In this document: one piece after another, positions 4,798 to 5,733 of the stretch
Layout: the number at the start of each line of letters is the position of its first letter
How positions within the stretch are numbered: the stretch's first letter is position 1
Origin: Bacillota bacterium
GTDB taxonomy: Bacteria; Bacillota; Clostridia; Lachnospirales; Lachnospiraceae
Direction of reading: 5' to 3'
Length of the DNA: 5,733 nt
Assembly (NCBI GenBank): GCA_023458855.1
Contig: JAEWWQ010000148.1
Span: 1 to 5,733, forward strand
Translations under genes and position numbers: made by a program
The notes under the pieces: model-generated
The model's database searches: none
Told to the model about the DNA's origin: nothing
The model's input: only the letters and a program-made list of their open reading frames with translations

Positions 4798-5733
4798 ATG
4801 AAAAGAAAGATTTTGACAGTATTATTAGCGTCTGTATTGACAGTCTCACTTGTTGGATGCGGGTCTGGTGCTGCCTCGGGGAATGCAGCTACGGACACTA
4901 CAAAAGATGCAGGCGGTGCGACCGAGACTGCGGAAAAAGCAACTGCGGCAGGGGGAGAAAATAGTCTTACCGTATGGTGCTGGGACCCGTCCTTTAATAT
5001 TTATGCAATGGAGCAGGCGGCAGAGATCTATAAGACAGATCATCCGGATTTTGAACTGAATGTAATAGAGACTCCGTGGGAAGATCTACAAACAAAGATT
5101 ACGACTGCGGCGTCATCAAATGACATATCCACATTACCGGATATCTTACTGATGCAGGATAATGCTTTCCAGAAAAATGTTATTTCTTATCCGGATGCAT
5201 TTACGGATTTAACAAACTCCGGAATTGATTATTCAAAGTTTGCACAGGCAAAAACAGCTTATTCCGTTGTGGATGGCAAAAATTATGGTGTTCCTTTCGA
5301 TAATGGAACTGTAATTGCATGCTACAGAACGGATGTATTGGAAGAGGCTGGCTACACGATAGATGATTTTACCGATATTACATGGTCCGAATATATTGAA
5401 AAAGGAAAGGATATCTTAGCAAAAACAGGAAAACCATTACTTTCCTGCCAGGCTGGTGAATCTGATGTCATCGTAATGATGCTGCAATCAGCAGGAGCTT
5501 CCCTTTTTGATACAGAAGGAAATCCAAGTATTGTAGATAATGCCGCTCTGAAAGAAGTAATGTCAACCTATGCAGAATTAGTAAAATCCGGGGTACTGGT
5601 TGAAGTAAATGACTGGGATCAATATGTTGGAACTCTGAATAATTCTACTGTAGCGGGTACTATTAACGGCTGCTGGATCATGGCTTCCATTCAGGCGCAG
5701 GCAGATCAATCTGGAAAATGGGCAATCACCAAT
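4798..5733 (+). CDS. ABC transporter sugar-binding lipoprotein (extracellular solute-binding protein family 1), 3' end outside window
   Basis: The frame is open from ATG 4798 to the window edge, giving 312 residues of a protein that is usually 420-450 long. The N-terminus is a lipoprotein signal: MKRK, a hydrophobic stretch, then a lipobox LVGC with Cys21 as the lipidated residue. Residues 22-56 are a Gly/Ala/Thr linker of low complexity. The mature domain begins at SLTVWCWDPS and carries family 1 solute-binding features: AAEIYKTDHPDFELNV (74-89), LPDILLMQDN (113-122), DGKNYGVPFDNGTVIACYRTDVLEEAGY (159-186), and TWSEYIEKGKDIL (195-207). It would be anchored on the outside of the membrane and deliver an oligosaccharide or sugar to two permease subunits, probably encoded downstream. 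The substrate is not readable. The aromatic residues W60, W62 and W293 would suit sugar stacking. Expression probably depends on the AraC protein next door. Confidence 0.92.
   Translation, partial: MKRKILTVLLASVLTVSLVGCGSGAASGNAATDTTKDAGGATETAEKATAAGGENSLTVWCWDPSFNIYAMEQAAEIYKTDHPDFELNVIETPWEDLQTKITTAASSNDISTLPDILLMQDNAFQKNVISYPDAFTDLTNSGIDYSKFAQAKTAYSVVDGKNYGVPFDNGTVIACYRTDVLEEAGYTIDDFTDITWSEYIEKGKDILAKTGKPLLSCQAGESDVIVMMLQSAGASLFDTEGNPSIVDNAALKEVMSTYAELVKSGVLVEVNDWDQYVGTLNNSTVAGTINGCWIMASIQAQADQSGKWAITN

Noticed and set aside
4782..5059. Short alternative frames at 4782-4964 and 4850-5059
   Set aside because: They overlap the lipoprotein gene out of frame. That gene has a clear ribosome site, signal peptide and solute-binding motifs.

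Overview
The window looks like chromosome of a low-GC Gram-positive gut anaerobe, most likely a Lachnospiraceae-type Clostridia. The reasons are the AT-rich sequence, strong GGAGG-type ribosome sites, a lipoprotein sugar-binding protein preceded by an AraC regulator, and a clostridial-style D-lactate dehydrogenase. This assignment comes from style and protein flavour only; no search was run. All supported genes lie on the + strand.

Layout. Positions 1-191 are the last 62 codons of a membrane protein that looks like a cation:proton antiporter. Positions 179-362 hold a promoter followed by a structured leader that I identify as a yjdF-motif (azaaromatic-sensing) riboswitch. It sits directly upstream of yjdF (363-782), a DUF2992 protein of unknown function. 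A 27-nt tandem repeat starts inside the end of yjdF, duplicates its stop codon, and runs into a strong intrinsic terminator (823-855).

A consensus-like promoter (869-897) then drives a D-2-hydroxyacid (D-lactate) dehydrogenase (960-1997) and, 42 bp later, a MATE-family efflux transporter starting at GTG (2040-3386). These two probably form an operon. The 259-bp gap after the MATE gene is almost filled by two 120-bp copies, 118/120 identical, of a unit that folds into three hairpins. The first copy includes the last 20 bp of the MATE gene.

An AraC-family regulator with an N-terminal cupin-like domain (3646-4578) ends in a strong terminator (4597-4631). A 166-bp intergenic region with two GTACAT-centred direct repeats 33 bp apart leads to an ABC-transporter sugar-binding lipoprotein (4798 to the window end, incomplete at the 3' end). 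The AraC protein is probably the local activator of this sugar-uptake operon, whose permease genes would lie beyond the window.

The parts most worth a second look are the riboswitch expression platform (a Shine-Dalgarno sequence, an anti-Shine-Dalgarno sequence, a competing mimic, and a separate 11-bp element masking the start codon) and the duplicated three-hairpin unit at the 3' end of the MATE gene. I see no clear phage, CRISPR, tRNA, rRNA or transposase signal. I do not claim a wholly new system here.
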